In this document: positions 24,127 to 37,500 of the stretch, piece by piece
How the letters are laid out: each line of letters starts with the position of its first letter
How positions within the stretch are numbered: position 1 is the first letter of the stretch
Source of the DNA: Ignelater luminosus
Taxonomy: Eukaryota > Arthropoda > Insecta > Coleoptera > Elateridae
Assembly: GCA_011009095.1 (NCBI GenBank)
Contig: VTPC01090706.1
Coordinates: forward strand, 101,659-165,658
Reading direction: 5' to 3'
DNA: 64,000 nt
The notes under the pieces: generated by a model
What the model was told of the DNA's origin: nothing
Seen by the model: only the letters and a program-made list of their open reading frames with translations
Database searches by the model: none
Program-made: the position numbers and the translations under genes

Positions 24127-26459
24127 ATTACTTTAGTGTCTTAATGTCTACCACCATTAGTTTAGAATTTTATAGTAAGATAAGAAACCAAACATTTAGA
24201 AAAATAGTATATTCATCATTTTTTAATTACTATTATGAAAGGCTTCTCACCAACGAGAACTTTATGTATCTCTCTTATTTATGTTATCTTTAGTAGAATT
24301 CGGGAGAATTGCACTTGAAGTTTCATACTTTACGTTAATAAAAATACAGCAAAATATCTATGTAGGTAGTACTCATGTTCAAACAGACTGTATAATATAT
24401 TGGAATATACATTGAATAGAATTCAATGTATTAACAAGATGCGAAAATGCATTTACATATTATCAGTTGAATGGAATAGGATATTAGAATTTTGATGTAT
24501 GTTCCTGTAAACTTCAAATACCAAAACGTATTCCCATGTATGTGTATCTAATATAAACTGCGATAAACTGTAACCTATATTTGACAATCGGATCTTTCTC
24601 ACTCTGTAATCCTACCGTATTTTGCAAAACAATTGCCGGGGATAATCGATAGTTCCTATATAATGGTATATAATGACAGACTATTTTTGAAAAAATAAAT
24701 CTTTCATTTTGTTGATCACGCATGCTGAAATCCATTCGGATATATGTATTCTATTAGTGAATTTAAAACAAAAGAAGATTATACTTCTAGTTTATTTGTA
24801 TGCATTTGTCGAGTCTCCCATGATTAATTTTTGATTCTCTTTTTTTTTGCAGGTCTACAATAAAGATGCCTAAACTGTATGAAAATGCTTCTAGAAATGA
24901 GAAGAGAACTTCAATAATTTGTAATCATTTAATAATTAGATTTTTTTAAAACAAAATCGAGGACAATACGCCATGTTGCCTACTAATGTAATGTCCTTTA
25001 TGAAAAAGGTAAGTCTTACAACGCGCAAATTGTCTTAGTTTTTGTAAGTTTTCCTTTTGGTATAGATAAATAATATATCTAATGCACATAACATTAGTAA
25101 ATATTCATTACCTTCATTTCCTGGTCGATATATGAGGCGAGGTTGTCAATTATTTGTAAGGCTTCAAAAAGTAGAACGATATTATTAATATTATTGTGAC
25201 ACGTTTAGGTTAACAGACGCGACCTTTATGTATTTTTATAATTCAGAAAAACGTTTTTTGTGGAGATTTTCTATAGAGGATGTGTCATTTCGGAGAGCTT
25301 TTTCTCTTCTTTGTTGATGATTATTTCAAACACCGATGTCCTAAATATTTTTTATAGAAAAGAAAACCGTTTCTACGTAGCAGCAAGCAGGGTTTCTTTT
25401 GTTTAGTTTTAAATATTTTTAGTTTCTTTTTTATTAGACAGACACTTTTTTTACTAATAAATTAACAATAGGCGGGCAATTTGTTTAGTTTGTAATCGAT
25501 GTGGTCACTTACTGATTGTTCATATCAAATCTGATTTTACGTCAGTTTAAACTCGATATTTTAGTTATTTCAAATAAGAAATGCTTGAGAACTTCTTGCT
25601 AGCAATACTGACTTTAAACGCAAAATATGCATTTAGTGGTATTGTTATTTCGTTAGCGTTTGTTAGATTCAGGTTCAAAATTCAATTTTGTTTGTGTGAT
25701 AGATTGCAAAGTGATGTTAACGAAGTGAAAACCTCTCTCATCTACCAACTATCAGTTATAGTTTGGAATTTTTCCCACAAAAGGTTTTACACTTTCAGAA
25801 TTAATCATATAAAAGAACTTTTAGATTATTTTCAACTTGCATTTGGAATTTTAATATTTTTTTAAAGAGTGCATTTCGTGGTGGCCAAATTATATTTACA
25901 AAGAAAAGACGTCACAAGCATGCATTATTGTTTGGCGTGGATTACAAGCAGAGAGAGATAATAATATTATGCAGAAGTCTTGGGATGAAAGATAGATACC
26001 TGATTTGTTAAGATGTTTCCAGTATAAAGACGGAGACAAATCACCAAAAATCGAGACATCTGGTCATCTGAGTTACGGACTATGTAAGCAAACCAAAACA
26101 TGAACAGACACGGTTATTGTTCAAACCAAAATATATGCAGTTTGTAAATGTGAAGAAAGAGAATTGTAATAAGTGTTTTGAAACCGGAGATTTGGTAGAT
26201 TGAGTTAGCCAAGTACTTTTAAGTACTTGAGGAAGGAGAGTTATAGTAAAATCGGCCAATTTATTGGTGAAGTTTTTAGAAGAATCTGCCTCTCCACTGG
26301 CTATATAAAACTGTTTCACTACCAGTGTGAGTTTCAACTTATTGCCATTTATTTTATTAAATCTACAGTTGATCTGAGATTGAACGGATTTTAAGCAGAA
26401 TCTACAAAGAACCAACTAAAAGCCTAAATTAGGAAAGAATGACTTTTCCACAATTTAAT
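24127..26459. other. AT-rich non-coding stretch
   Basis: No gene recognised. Frames at 25581-25865 and 26080-26415 are open by chance in AT-rich sequence and have no identifiable domain. Confidence 0.5.
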
Positions 26460-28468
26460 AAGAATCATTTTTGTCTTGTCTTGTGTCTTTTTGCATTTTG
26501 CAGCTGAGAATTCACTTTATACGTCTCTTTCGTAATATAACCCCAACTGTTTTCAATTGGATTAATGTCAGGATTATATGTCATGAGCACCAGCATCGGC
26601 ATGAGGGTTGCAAAACATAGCAAGTCCAAGGACATTATATACAATTTTGTTTCCCTTTCCCACCCTTTTTACATTCTGCATCAAGATTGTTATACATCAC
26701 CAACGTAACTAGAATTGTTTTACCAATAATATTTTATTCCCTATCAGCAGAACATTAAAAGTACAAGAAACGTTACTAGGTTGCCTAAAAAATAGCGTTG
26801 AGTCCAGTTGAGTCTGTAGAAACAGCAGATCTTTTCCCAACGCCAACATATCCAAACAGAAATTTACTCCCACCTATTTGTTTTGCACACAATAATATGA
26901 AGAAAGTTATAGATAGTCTAAAGAAACCTCAAGAGAATGGATTTCGGGCATCCTAGCTTTTACAGATTTGTTTTTTAATGTCAAATGGCCATTATTGATC
27001 ATTCTCACTATAACTTTGCTGATGTAAATGGATCATCGTACTAGCAGATTATTAATTCGATGACACTTAAGCATCTTGACTTGACTTGATTTTGTTGATG
27101 AGTAGACATTACTGCGCGTAATGTTCTTGAATAAGCCTAAACCGACATGGCAGTGTATACCATTTAAACCATATTTCTACGGCACACAACCACCAAGTCA
27201 TGTCGAAAGAAAGAGCTCGGTGGAACTTATTCAGCACTTAGTTGGTTTTACTTTTTTTTATGCAGTCATAGTCTGTAACATATCCATTGCTTACGGTAAG
27301 ATCAAGAAAATGTCCAAACCTAACAGACTACGAACTTCAGCTTACAACTGCAATTACGTCATGCATGTAGCGACTTTACCCACATAAGCTCAGAAAGGCT
27401 TCTGCTTCTCGTTATTTGCTGAGAATAACAAAAAAAAAAGAGATTAGTCATCTAGGTCTAATGTGCGCGCCTTCCAACATTGTTTAAATTTCATTCTGAA
27501 AGGAAATAAAAAGTAAAATAAACCTGACTGAATACCAAGCGTGCTCCTTTACACCTCTCTCGTAGCGCTTATGATATTTGCTAGCCAAAAAATATTATTA
27601 TTTTATAAGCAGTTAGTCACAACAAAAGCGGTATGTAACTGATAATTTTCATGCTAAAATTCAAAGTTACTATTATCTATCAGAGTACAGTTACTAATAT
27701 TTGTTGTGCATTCCCAAACATAAAAAGATAACCATCCAGTTTTATTTATAGTTGTCAGGTATTGTTGACATCTTGTAGTCCCTGAACAGTAAACTCCAAT
27801 AGCTCCATTTACAAGTAACTGCAAAATGATTTCTCGTCAGTAAGAATTACGTCATATATTTGCAAATCGCGATGTATGTAATTTATTGAAAATAATAAAA
27901 ACCGCAATTGCTTTTCAACTCTTCTAAATTTAGGTTTTCTTTGGGTTTTTTCCCATAAATCGTTAGTAGTACTTTTTTTCATAATGTGCTATAAACAGAA
28001 AGCGACATCAAGTGTGCTATTGATGTTCAACTCTTAATAATACGTCGAAAATACTAACATACAAACTTCATCTTTTTCATTCAATTCGTTATTAAACAAA
28101 TTGAGGTTAAGTTGTAATTTTTGTGATCACTTTTCTCAAGGTTTTAATGCGAGGATACTCAGATTTTTGAAAGAAGAGTTACAAAGAATTGAGAACCTAC
28201 TTATTTGTGTTAATAAATGTTGGAAATTCCCACCCGCCACCTGTTTATTTTCCTCAATATCGACACAAACAGGTTAGGTAAATCTCAATCTGACAGATTT
28301 GCAGATATTATAGTTCATATCGTCTTTTGTAGCTTGTGTTTTTTCTTCATTGCCAAACGGTGTTTTATTGACTCCAAGATTGGTAGCAGTTTGTCTCATA
28401 CTTCTGCCATCAACTGAAGCTCTACACACATTACACTTCAATAATAACTTAATTGCTGAAGTTAACAA
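26460..28468 (-). pseudogene. Tc1-like transposase relic, interrupted
   Basis: Three parts lie in order on the minus strand. A helix-turn-helix segment at 28274-28468 contains DGRSMRQTATNLGVNKT, like the Tc1 G-S-RQIA--L--S-ST motif. The first catalytic block is at 27824-27848 (ILTDEKSF, the family's I-F-T-DEK-F), followed in another frame by NGAIGVYCSGTTRCQ and INKTGWLSFYVWE at about 27700-27810, like NGR--V-R--GTRY and KT-R-S--VWG. The third block at 26531-26580 reads NPDINPIENSWGY, the SPDLNPIEN-W motif holding the last catalytic acid. The gap between the last two blocks is about 0.9 kb longer than in a normal Tc1 gene, so something was probably inserted around 26780-27640. No inverted repeats were found. 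Confidence 0.66.
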
Positions 28469-28991
28469 ATTTCAAATTGGCAAACTAGAAACTAGTTATT
28501 TTCGTAATAAGTTGATTCCAGTACGCTGACGCTCATTTTGCAATTTACACAAGTACGGAAATCGTCTTCCCGCACGTGTTATCGACAAGGTTTATCCTAC
28601 GAACGCTTGCAGATTTACAAGAAGAACTCAAAATACGTTTGGCTTAATGTTGCTGTTTAGTTATATTTTTATTTTGAAATGTCGAAATCGCATGTCCTAG
28701 ATTTTTATATCCATGATGTAACATAATCTGTGAAATTGATGGAAGATATTTCCAAATATAAAAAAGTGACTTTCTGATTTATTATTATTATTGAGTAAAA
28801 GAAGTATCGAATACGGGCTGTGAGTGACAGGATATACTGGATGTTAGTAAAAGAGGTCGGCTATCTTAGCTCTCTATAATATTATACCAATCTGAAGAAA
28901 CAAACAAGTTTTAATCAATGTAAATGCATAAATCAACTGTTTCACAGATCGAGTCGAAGTTTATAATGCTAACTTTAGAACAACCGACATA

Positions 28992-29992
28992 CAGTGTGTC
29001 TCAAATTCGAGGCTCACCATTGGAATCTTGGAAACCGTAAGAGATACAAAGTTAGTTAAATCAGAAAAAAGTTGCCTATTTTAGAGATTAATTTACTGAT
29101 GTTTTTGTTTTTTCAAGAAGGTTCACGGCTTACTAGATATTCGCTAAAAACAAAATATTCGCTTTTCTTCGAAGTGGAATATCTCAGGAACAACCAAAGC
29201 TAGAAAAGTATGGCAAAGAGAGGGTTTCATAGGATTTACGCAACGACACAAAAAATCATTTTGGTAATCGCTTTTTTGTTTTACTTCAGCGGTGAAACGT
29301 AAAGACTTAAAGATTTTTTTTAAATGGAATTCCTACGTAATTTTCATATTGCTAAAGAGCACATTTTAAATGCTTTTTAGTGATATAAGGTTTAAAACAG
29401 TTATTCTTTTGTTTTGTCAAGTTATCAAGTGAAAATTATTTTCCACGTATTGTACCAAGATATTAAACATATGGAGGTTGTTGATTTTTGTAAAATCAAT
29501 TGTACTTGTTATGTGACGATTGCTAAGACAAAAGACAAACGCTTTTTAGATATTTAATATTGTTGTTAATGCCCGATAGAGTACCTTAAAAGCGTCTTTC
29601 TTTTGTTTCATAACAAAGGCGATTTATATGACAAAAATCAACGATGTCATGGCACACTACATGGAAAATGGTTTATATTTCATAACTTATTTAGCAATAT
29701 GGAAATCAAGTAAGAGTTTCACTTTAAAAAATGCGTTTACAGTGTACCGCCGTCGAAGTAAAACAAAAAACGATGGCTAAATTGATTTTTTTGTGTTCGG
29801 GAGTAAAAAAAAGCCCTTTTTGCCGTTCTTTTCTATTTTTACTCATTCTTGAGGTATTCGGCTTTAAAGAAAAAAATAAAAACATCAGTAAATTGATCTA
29901 CAAAATAGGCAACTTTTTTCTGATTTAACCGATCTTGTATCTTTTACGGTTTGCAAGATTTCTATGGTGAACCTCGAATTTAGGACACGCTG
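28992..29992. mobile_element. Non-autonomous mariner-type element, about 1.0 kb
   Basis: Both ends carry inverted repeats of about 130 bp, clearly alike with scattered differences. The left begins CAGTGTGTCTCAAATTCGAG at 28992; the complement of the right begins CAGCGTGTCCTAAATTCGAG, ending at 29992. TA duplications sit at 28990-28991 and 29993-29994. The centre encodes no transposase. Its subterminal part (about 29026-29076, ttggaaaccgtaagagatac) closely resembles the same region of the DD41D element at 46109 (ttggaaaccgtaacagatac), so the two belong to one family. Confidence 0.85.
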
Positions 29993-30110
29993 TATATAGC
30001 GGTTGCATTTAACAGAAAAAGGTCGACATCGTTTGCAGTTTAATGAATGTTTTAGAAAATGCTTTAATGCAATTGTGAGTTTGAATAGATTTCTGTATCT
30101 GTAGCCTAGA

Positions 30111-30510
30111 NNNNNNNNNNNNNNNNNNNNNNNNNNNNNNNNNNNNNNNNNNNNNNNNNNNNNNNNNNNNNNNNNNNNNNNNNNNNNNNNNNNNNNNNNN
30201 NNNNNNNNNNNNNNNNNNNNNNNNNNNNNNNNNNNNNNNNNNNNNNNNNNNNNNNNNNNNNNNNNNNNNNNNNNNNNNNNNNNNNNNNNNNNNNNNNNNN
30301 NNNNNNNNNNNNNNNNNNNNNNNNNNNNNNNNNNNNNNNNNNNNNNNNNNNNNNNNNNNNNNNNNNNNNNNNNNNNNNNNNNNNNNNNNNNNNNNNNNNN
30401 NNNNNNNNNNNNNNNNNNNNNNNNNNNNNNNNNNNNNNNNNNNNNNNNNNNNNNNNNNNNNNNNNNNNNNNNNNNNNNNNNNNNNNNNNNNNNNNNNNNN
30501 NNNNNNNNNN
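30111..30510. other. Assembly gap (400 N)
   Basis: Exactly 400 unresolved bases. Open frames that run through it are artefacts. Confidence 0.99.
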
Positions 30511-31413
30511 AAGACTTTTCTTTGTTGGTTTGGTTTCACCAAAGAAAGAAAATATGATAACCACATGATAGATAATTCCGGTGTAATTCTTGCTCGTGTT
30601 TGGTTATTTTACTTCGTCAATGGCAACATCAGTTAAATACCCCACTCTTTCGTGTTTCTACGTTAAAATTAGGGTGAGTGGTTGGGAAGTTTTTACTTCT
30701 AAGGAATAATTAAGAAAAATTAAAGTCGTCTGTACCATTGAGATCTGAATTATGCTTTATAAAATAAGGCCGATAAACCACAGGTGTTCATGTTCATCAT
30801 AAGATGTTGATCTAGAGTAAATTTTTGAATAAATCTTCTAGTCATAAACCATGCAGTAAGTAATGCCTACTCACTTTAAACAGATATCCAGGAGGACAAA
30901 GCAAAACTCATTAAAACCTTACACGATTAAAATGAAACTAAAATAAAATTTGAGATTGAAGCAATTTAAAAATATTTTACTGGTATTTTAATACGTCAAA
31001 GAATTTTATCAAAACATACTGGTATTTAGATACACAATTATTATTATCAGTACTAAAGAAATTGGTTTTGTAATTAAATAATTATTTAGTAGATAAATGT
31101 TCATCAAGAATTGACCTACATACAAAATTTCAGTTATATTTATGAAACAAATAAATACAACAATTAGGTTAACGTCATTTTTTTTTTATTAAAGACATGT
31201 ATACTACGTCTATTAAACTTAATGCAGTTTGATATCCTAATGTCCTCGTTAAGATAATTACAGTTTTACTCTTCACTTATAGCAGAAAAAATAATAATTT
31301 TGCTTTTTCTACAATTTAGTATATTAATTTTATTGTTCTTTTCTGATTATTATTATACCAATGGTAAATAAATAGACAATAGATCTGAAATGTCCTTTAC
31401 TTTGTTTACACAG
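30511..31413. other. Sequence upstream of the first visible Fife exon
   Basis: AT-rich, no coding signal. It ends in a good 3' splice site (ctttgtttacacag, 31400-31413). It could be intron or, if 31414 is the translation start, the intron separating a 5' untranslated exon. Confidence 0.5.
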
Positions 31414-31525
31414 ATGGTCACAGCCGAACCGGGGGATGGAAGTACAACTGCTGAAGCAACAGATAGCGGAACTGCCTTTGGAAAACTCAAACAAACCCTT
31501 TCTTCATCTCTACTTACATCTCAAG
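31414..31525 (+). CDS. Fife: Fife exon A (N-terminal segment)
   Basis: The exon follows a strong acceptor (tttacacag) and ends at CAAG before gtatga. It encodes MVTAEPGDGSTTAEATDSGT and then a FGKLKQTLSSSLLTSQ stretch. It ends one base into a codon, which fits the next exon exactly. The ATG is the first codon of the exon, in a reasonable context (cagATGG). It may be the true start behind a spliced leader, or an internal Met of a longer protein. The GC content is higher than in the flanks. The assignment to this gene rests on phase match, strand and lack of any other gene between, since the two exons are 17.6 kb apart. Confidence 0.68.
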
Positions 31526-34500
31526 GTATGAAATTGATTTTCACGCTTTTTTATTATATATAAAATACGACTTTGCATTTGGTAAATTTAGCAATTTAGG
31601 TCGTGGCGTAATTTATATAAGAAAGAAATTACTAAACAGCAAAAAATATTAACGAAAATATTGACAGAATCATTAAAAAGATTGATCGACCTTATTCAGA
31701 TAATGTTCAACCCATTAACTTCAGAACTATCATGAGCAAGCTATTTTTTATGTTTTGTGTTATTAAATATTGTATCGGGTAGTTTCTAAATTTTATCTAT
31801 ACGGTAATTGTTTATCGCATAACATTCATATAGAAATCTATAGAAAAGAAGTAATTACCGAACCATTGAGATTTTATAAGAGATATGTATATTTCCATAC
31901 AATTACGTTTATTTTCAAAATTACACAGATTTCGATTTTATACCGATAAAACAGAAAAATAGAAATTGTTTGGTCATTTTTTAGAGCTTTTAGAGATTAA
32001 TTCTTAATTGGCATAGTAGAATTAATTTTTAATGTCTATGGAAAAATTTAGTTCGAAAGGACACTTACTGATGACAAATAAGAATTTTTTGCTGATCATA
32101 AACATACATTAACATATTTAAACTATCAATAATCTATACATACAAGATATGTTTATAGAGAATTAGAAATGAGAATCCTAATACAGTAAGCAGACTTTTT
32201 CTCCTTCTTAATCATCTTTCTCCTTTATTTTTTTTTGCAATTTTTTCTCTGCTCTTCTTTTTCTCTTTACCTTTACTCTTCTATTCACTTAACATTTCTT
32301 CTTTTTTTTCATTATTTGTTTTTAATACACTCTATGTATCCCTCCTTACTTTTGCTTTTTATATTTCTCTCTCTTTCTAAGTCTTTATTGCATTATCTCT
32401 AATCTTGCTCTTCAGCTTTATTACTATCATCTTTTCTACATTTGATGTCACTGTATTCTTTTCTCTTACACACGTATAATTAGCAATGAAGGTGGCACAC
32501 TAGGTAGAGAATCAATTCAAAGAAAATACTGACAGGCGGTAATCCAGTTTCTCTGAGCGAAATAATAACAATCGACAGAAATTTACAGACAAATGCAACC
32601 AGTTTATAGGGTAGCGTGAGCGTCGAAGACGACAGTAATTGATTGACTCTGTGAACGACAGACATGCCACGTCTCGGATAAATGCACGTTGTTCAAACAA
32701 CAAATAACATTAAATATATTGATACATTGATATTGATGCACAAACAACAAAATATTTATTCACTTTCAACTTAAATGAATCCAATTATTGGATTTGTGCA
32801 TACAATCGTAAGAATCTCGCATGCCACGATTTACTTCAACCGTCTGAGTATACTATTGTGCAAAAGGTATCCCACTTCTTCCAAAAGACTACACGTACTT
32901 TTACACCTTCAAATTATCAAATAAAGCTGCAAACATACAACAACTTAGAGAAACTTATGCCGGCCATTTTCTTTGACGTCGAGCATGTGGGGTACAATAC
33001 CACATTGTAAGAGCTACGAAGGCAGATCAAGCAGAGAAGAGACTTACCTTTATTATTATTCTACTGCATAATAATTTCTGAACTTACGTGTTTTACTCGG
33101 TTCAGAAGCAGATGAATTCCATGCGATGGTACACTGAAACGTCTCCCCTAACGTGCTGGTCCTTCTCATCTCTTTGGGCTTTTAAGAAACTTCCTAGAAG
33201 AGTAGAAATTTGAGTTGAAAGAAGATACCATTTAGGCTGTACAAAGATGATTTAAGAAGCGGCTCAAGCAGTTTTTTGCGGTTTGTGAAACAATAAGACT
33301 CTTGCAGTAACTAAACCCTGTCCACCAAGCTTAAAATCAGTTCCTGATTGTTAGCCGGGTCTTAATGATTGGATAACTGATTTCCATCAAAGTTGATTGG
33401 TGGTCAAAAACCCATAAGTGAAGTATGTTTTTTCAATCTACAGTCAATTTTGATAGCAATCAATCGGCCATAAAGTTAATCTAGCCTGATCATTGTTTTT
33501 TATCAATGCGTATCGCAGATAAAGCAACGAGCGAGCGAGCGATCAGATCTACAAGGAAATATTATATTAGTGCCAGACCAAGTTTATCATTTTGAAAAAT
33601 TGATCGACCTAGAAATATAGACCTAAAAAGCCTAATATGGTATTTCAATAATAAGTAAAGTTAAGTTCGATCTAAATTCGAGTTTTAAGTTAGGAAGGTG
33701 CTATAGAACGTTAGAAAATGAAGCTGAACTATATATAAGTTTCTACATTATCTAGACACTAATGGATAAGTATGCTGAGCAAAACAGATTTACTGAGGTC
33801 ATAATCTTGTTGGCATGAAAATGTTTTCAAAAATATCTTGTTTACGTTAATGCTTATGTTGCAAAAAAACCGAAGGACAGCATAGTGTGATCTTAATTGA
33901 ATAAAGTAATCTTAACAGGTATCAGTCACTTAAGGACTATTTGAAACTTGATAGACCTTTTACACTAACTTTGAAAGATAAACATTATTTGGCATGTACG
34001 TGTATACCATTGAAAGAAAATGGCTACTAGCTCTTATTCTTTAAAATTTTGCTTTAGGTGGCATATCAAGTGAAATCGGCATGGTTATCAGAATAGAAGA
34101 ATGTTGAAAACAGAAAATATGTGCAGTTTATTATTCTTCAAAATAAAATATAATTATGCAATAGGCCAAGCCACAAAGATTTAACAACTGCAGTAATTGC
34201 TTTCCCCTTTTATAGGCCAAGTTCTTTATTTTTTAGAGCCTATGTGCAACCTCGTATTGTAGTGCATGTACCTACATATTCATTGGTATTTACAAAAACG
34301 TGCATCATAATCTGCTAACCATAGCGGTTGTAGGTATGACCTTTGCAAACTTCTACTTATAAAATCAAAATCAAAAGTTTTGTTGCGCACACTTTAAGTC
34401 TTCACATCAATAAAGCACTGATACTATTACTATAAAGATGCTTCACCAGATACAACAAGAGTACGTAGCAGAAGAATCTACCAGCAATTACTGAAGCTGA

Positions 34501-37500
34501 AAATACGGAAAATCTATAGCCAAAAGCATTTTGGGAAGATAGATTAGAGGACTAGTACCTATTCAATTATTGTTTTTACAATAGAACTTTATAATTTGAG
34601 GTATGACGTTAATTACAAATAAAATAAATTTTGATGTAACAAAAGGCCTATGTATACACAAAATTGCAATCTTATAGCACAAACAAATCAATATTTTTAC
34701 ACTAGAACAACAAAGCAAATAGTAGATTATGATCTAACTACTTATAGGTAGGTAATTATCAGATAATGAAAAGATAAGGAATAGTAGAACAAAATAAAAC
34801 TTGAAATATGGTTTGGTCTCAAAATCAAAACTGGGAACAATAGAAAACGATAGTAAAGAATAACTAAATAATAGCAGTAGATCTCTACCTTTAATAAAAT
34901 GGAAAGGATAGCATGAGAGAAAGCCAGTGTGTTTCGTATGCATTTAAGATAGCTGAACTTACAAATTTGCTTTGCACGGCAGAGCTGCTTGAATCGGAGA
35001 TGGGTGAAGTTCAAACCATTTTTGTAAAGTAAATGGGGAATTGTCAACTAAGGATTTAAAATTTGTCTCTAAACCAAAGAAAAGGGGCCATTATTATAAA
35101 AAAGAATATTAATTCTCCAAACTTTACAATAACTTTGGTAGCCAGGACTTAATTTGAGCCACGTCCTGCCCTTGATTATCTGTAACGAACTACATCCGTT
35201 TTTCAGGAACAGTTGATTTACGATGTGTGAATTTACAAATAGGCACAATTATAGTCTCTGATAACACTAATTTCACCACGAAATAATATTCAGTAGAGTC
35301 AGATTTAAAAATTGATCACCATCAAAACTAAACCTGACGACTTGACTTTACTCCTTCGCTACCCGCAGTACTTCTTAATTTTTTCACGATTTACCGTTTT
35401 GGGAAGATTCCCTAAGGGAATGTTAGCTACCTTCTCGTTTGTGCATGTTAACCATTTTATCTTCAATGTTTTAAATTCTGTCTGCCATAACTCCCTTCTA
35501 CCATAAATTATTATTGATTGAAAATCATCGTATAATCTAACAAATAAATATTTGAGTGTTTTAACCGCACTGTGGTTGTACAGAGGAGTACTCAAAATAT
35601 TTGGATATTTATAAATTGGAATTCCTATAGCAATACAGCAATTTAGCAAGAGTTTTCTCTTTTTGTACAGAGAAACAAACATGTTGTAGTTATCTTTCGA
35701 ACATTAACTATCTGCTATGTTGCTCAAACTTTCAGCAATGTCTTTAACAATTTAAGTGTTCTCACGATTCAAAAGAATTTTCTCTTTGATTCCTCTTCAG
35801 ACTGAGTATGTAGTCCTAGAGCCCTAACTAGAATTTTGGGAAACAACTTCTGTGACTGATTTTATATTCTCCCTTAAAGGCTCCAGAATATGGTTATGGA
35901 TGAAGTATTTCTGTATATTTATTAGTTCGGTCTACATTTTTATTCACTACATACAGATTTCTCATCTTGGAATCATCATCATCAAAATAAAATTTTGTTA
36001 GACAGTTCTACTGCCAGTTTGTGTGCATCAATATACTCAATTCAATTAGATATGAATAAATTTCTGATTAATCAACGAATTCTTCTAAAGGAAATAATGA
36101 GATTGTAATTCGAATTATGTTAGAAACATTTTTAAGGCAATAATTTAGTAAATTTGGACAAAACTAAATATATGGTTTTATTTTTATTTTTATTTCAGTC
36201 TTCTCTTATCCGACTAAGGTCATTTTCACGAAATTTAATTTTTCCCACAGAAATCTAAAGAGAAAGATTGTTTAATATTTTAGGCATAAACATAATTTGC
36301 TTCGCAGTAGGTACACCAAATAATCGAGCTACCATTACTCAAACGTTAGAATTCTATTTGAAATTCTCTAGAAATATCACCAGAATTTGGAGACTCAACC
36401 TAACAATTCTTTTTATTTTGATAAAAGTGATTTGCATTTCCGACAAGATTACGCTCCACCTCCCTACGTAGTGCGCGTGAGAGATTAGTTCAACAAACGA
36501 TTTCCAGGATTAAAAGAAAGAGCTAAATGGAAATAACCAGCGCAGTAACAAACCCGAGACGGGTTGATTTATTTTTTGAAAAACATTTAAAAACGGTATC
36601 TAATTTACGAAACAGCGCTAGGAACAAAATTCCTTCCAAATATATAAAGTGATTACATTTAAGGAAATTAGAACTGACAATGAGCTTACAAATAGACTTT
36701 GTTACTATTTAGCTAACAAGGGAGGACATTTCAAACATTTGAAACCGGCATAAAGTGCCTAACCTTGAGTGTATTTGTGTTATTTAGAGCTTACATGGAA
36801 TTTACTTTACTTTAAAAAAAGGGTCTAATGGAAAAATTTAAATATATGCGTAGACACAAGGTAGTCATTTTAAGGGAGAACTAACATAACGCAATTTCGT
36901 AAAAAGGTGAATGCTAGGTACTTTGATTACGTCCATGTTGGATTTTTTACAATTTTAGGCGTCCATTTAACATTAATATGTAAGGTATATAAATAACAAT
37001 CTATTTTAAGATCACCAGAACAAGGTTTCTCTCTATAGTAATATATAGTGTAGGCTTAAACCTGCTTGGGAATACCGTATAGACAAGACATTGTGACGTA
37101 ATTAACGAGATGTATCTACAAAGATGAATTTCCTTCATATCTTGCAAACATTATAAATGACATTCCTCTGCGTACCAACATCTAGTAATAACTTGACTTT
37201 TATGCGTGGTGAAATTACTACAATTAAATTACGCAAAGCAAAAGATAAGCACATGGTTAAGTTTTACGATGAAAATAAAAATGTTTTTTGTGTACTTCAT
37301 ATAAACCAAGAAATTTCATCATTTGTTTTGCATTTTTTATTGTTTTTCGGAGAATAAGAACCATTAAAACAGCAAACATTTTAAAAGTTATAACAGATTC
37401 TTTAAATCAGTAGCTGTTCATAATTATTTATCGCGGGAGGGTAACATAAGGAATTTTGGATTTCAAGCATTAGAATTTATTGCTCTTGTATTAGTGACAA

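Noticed and set aside
30009-30566. Long open frames crossing the first N block
   Set aside because: They exist only because N codons are not read as stops.
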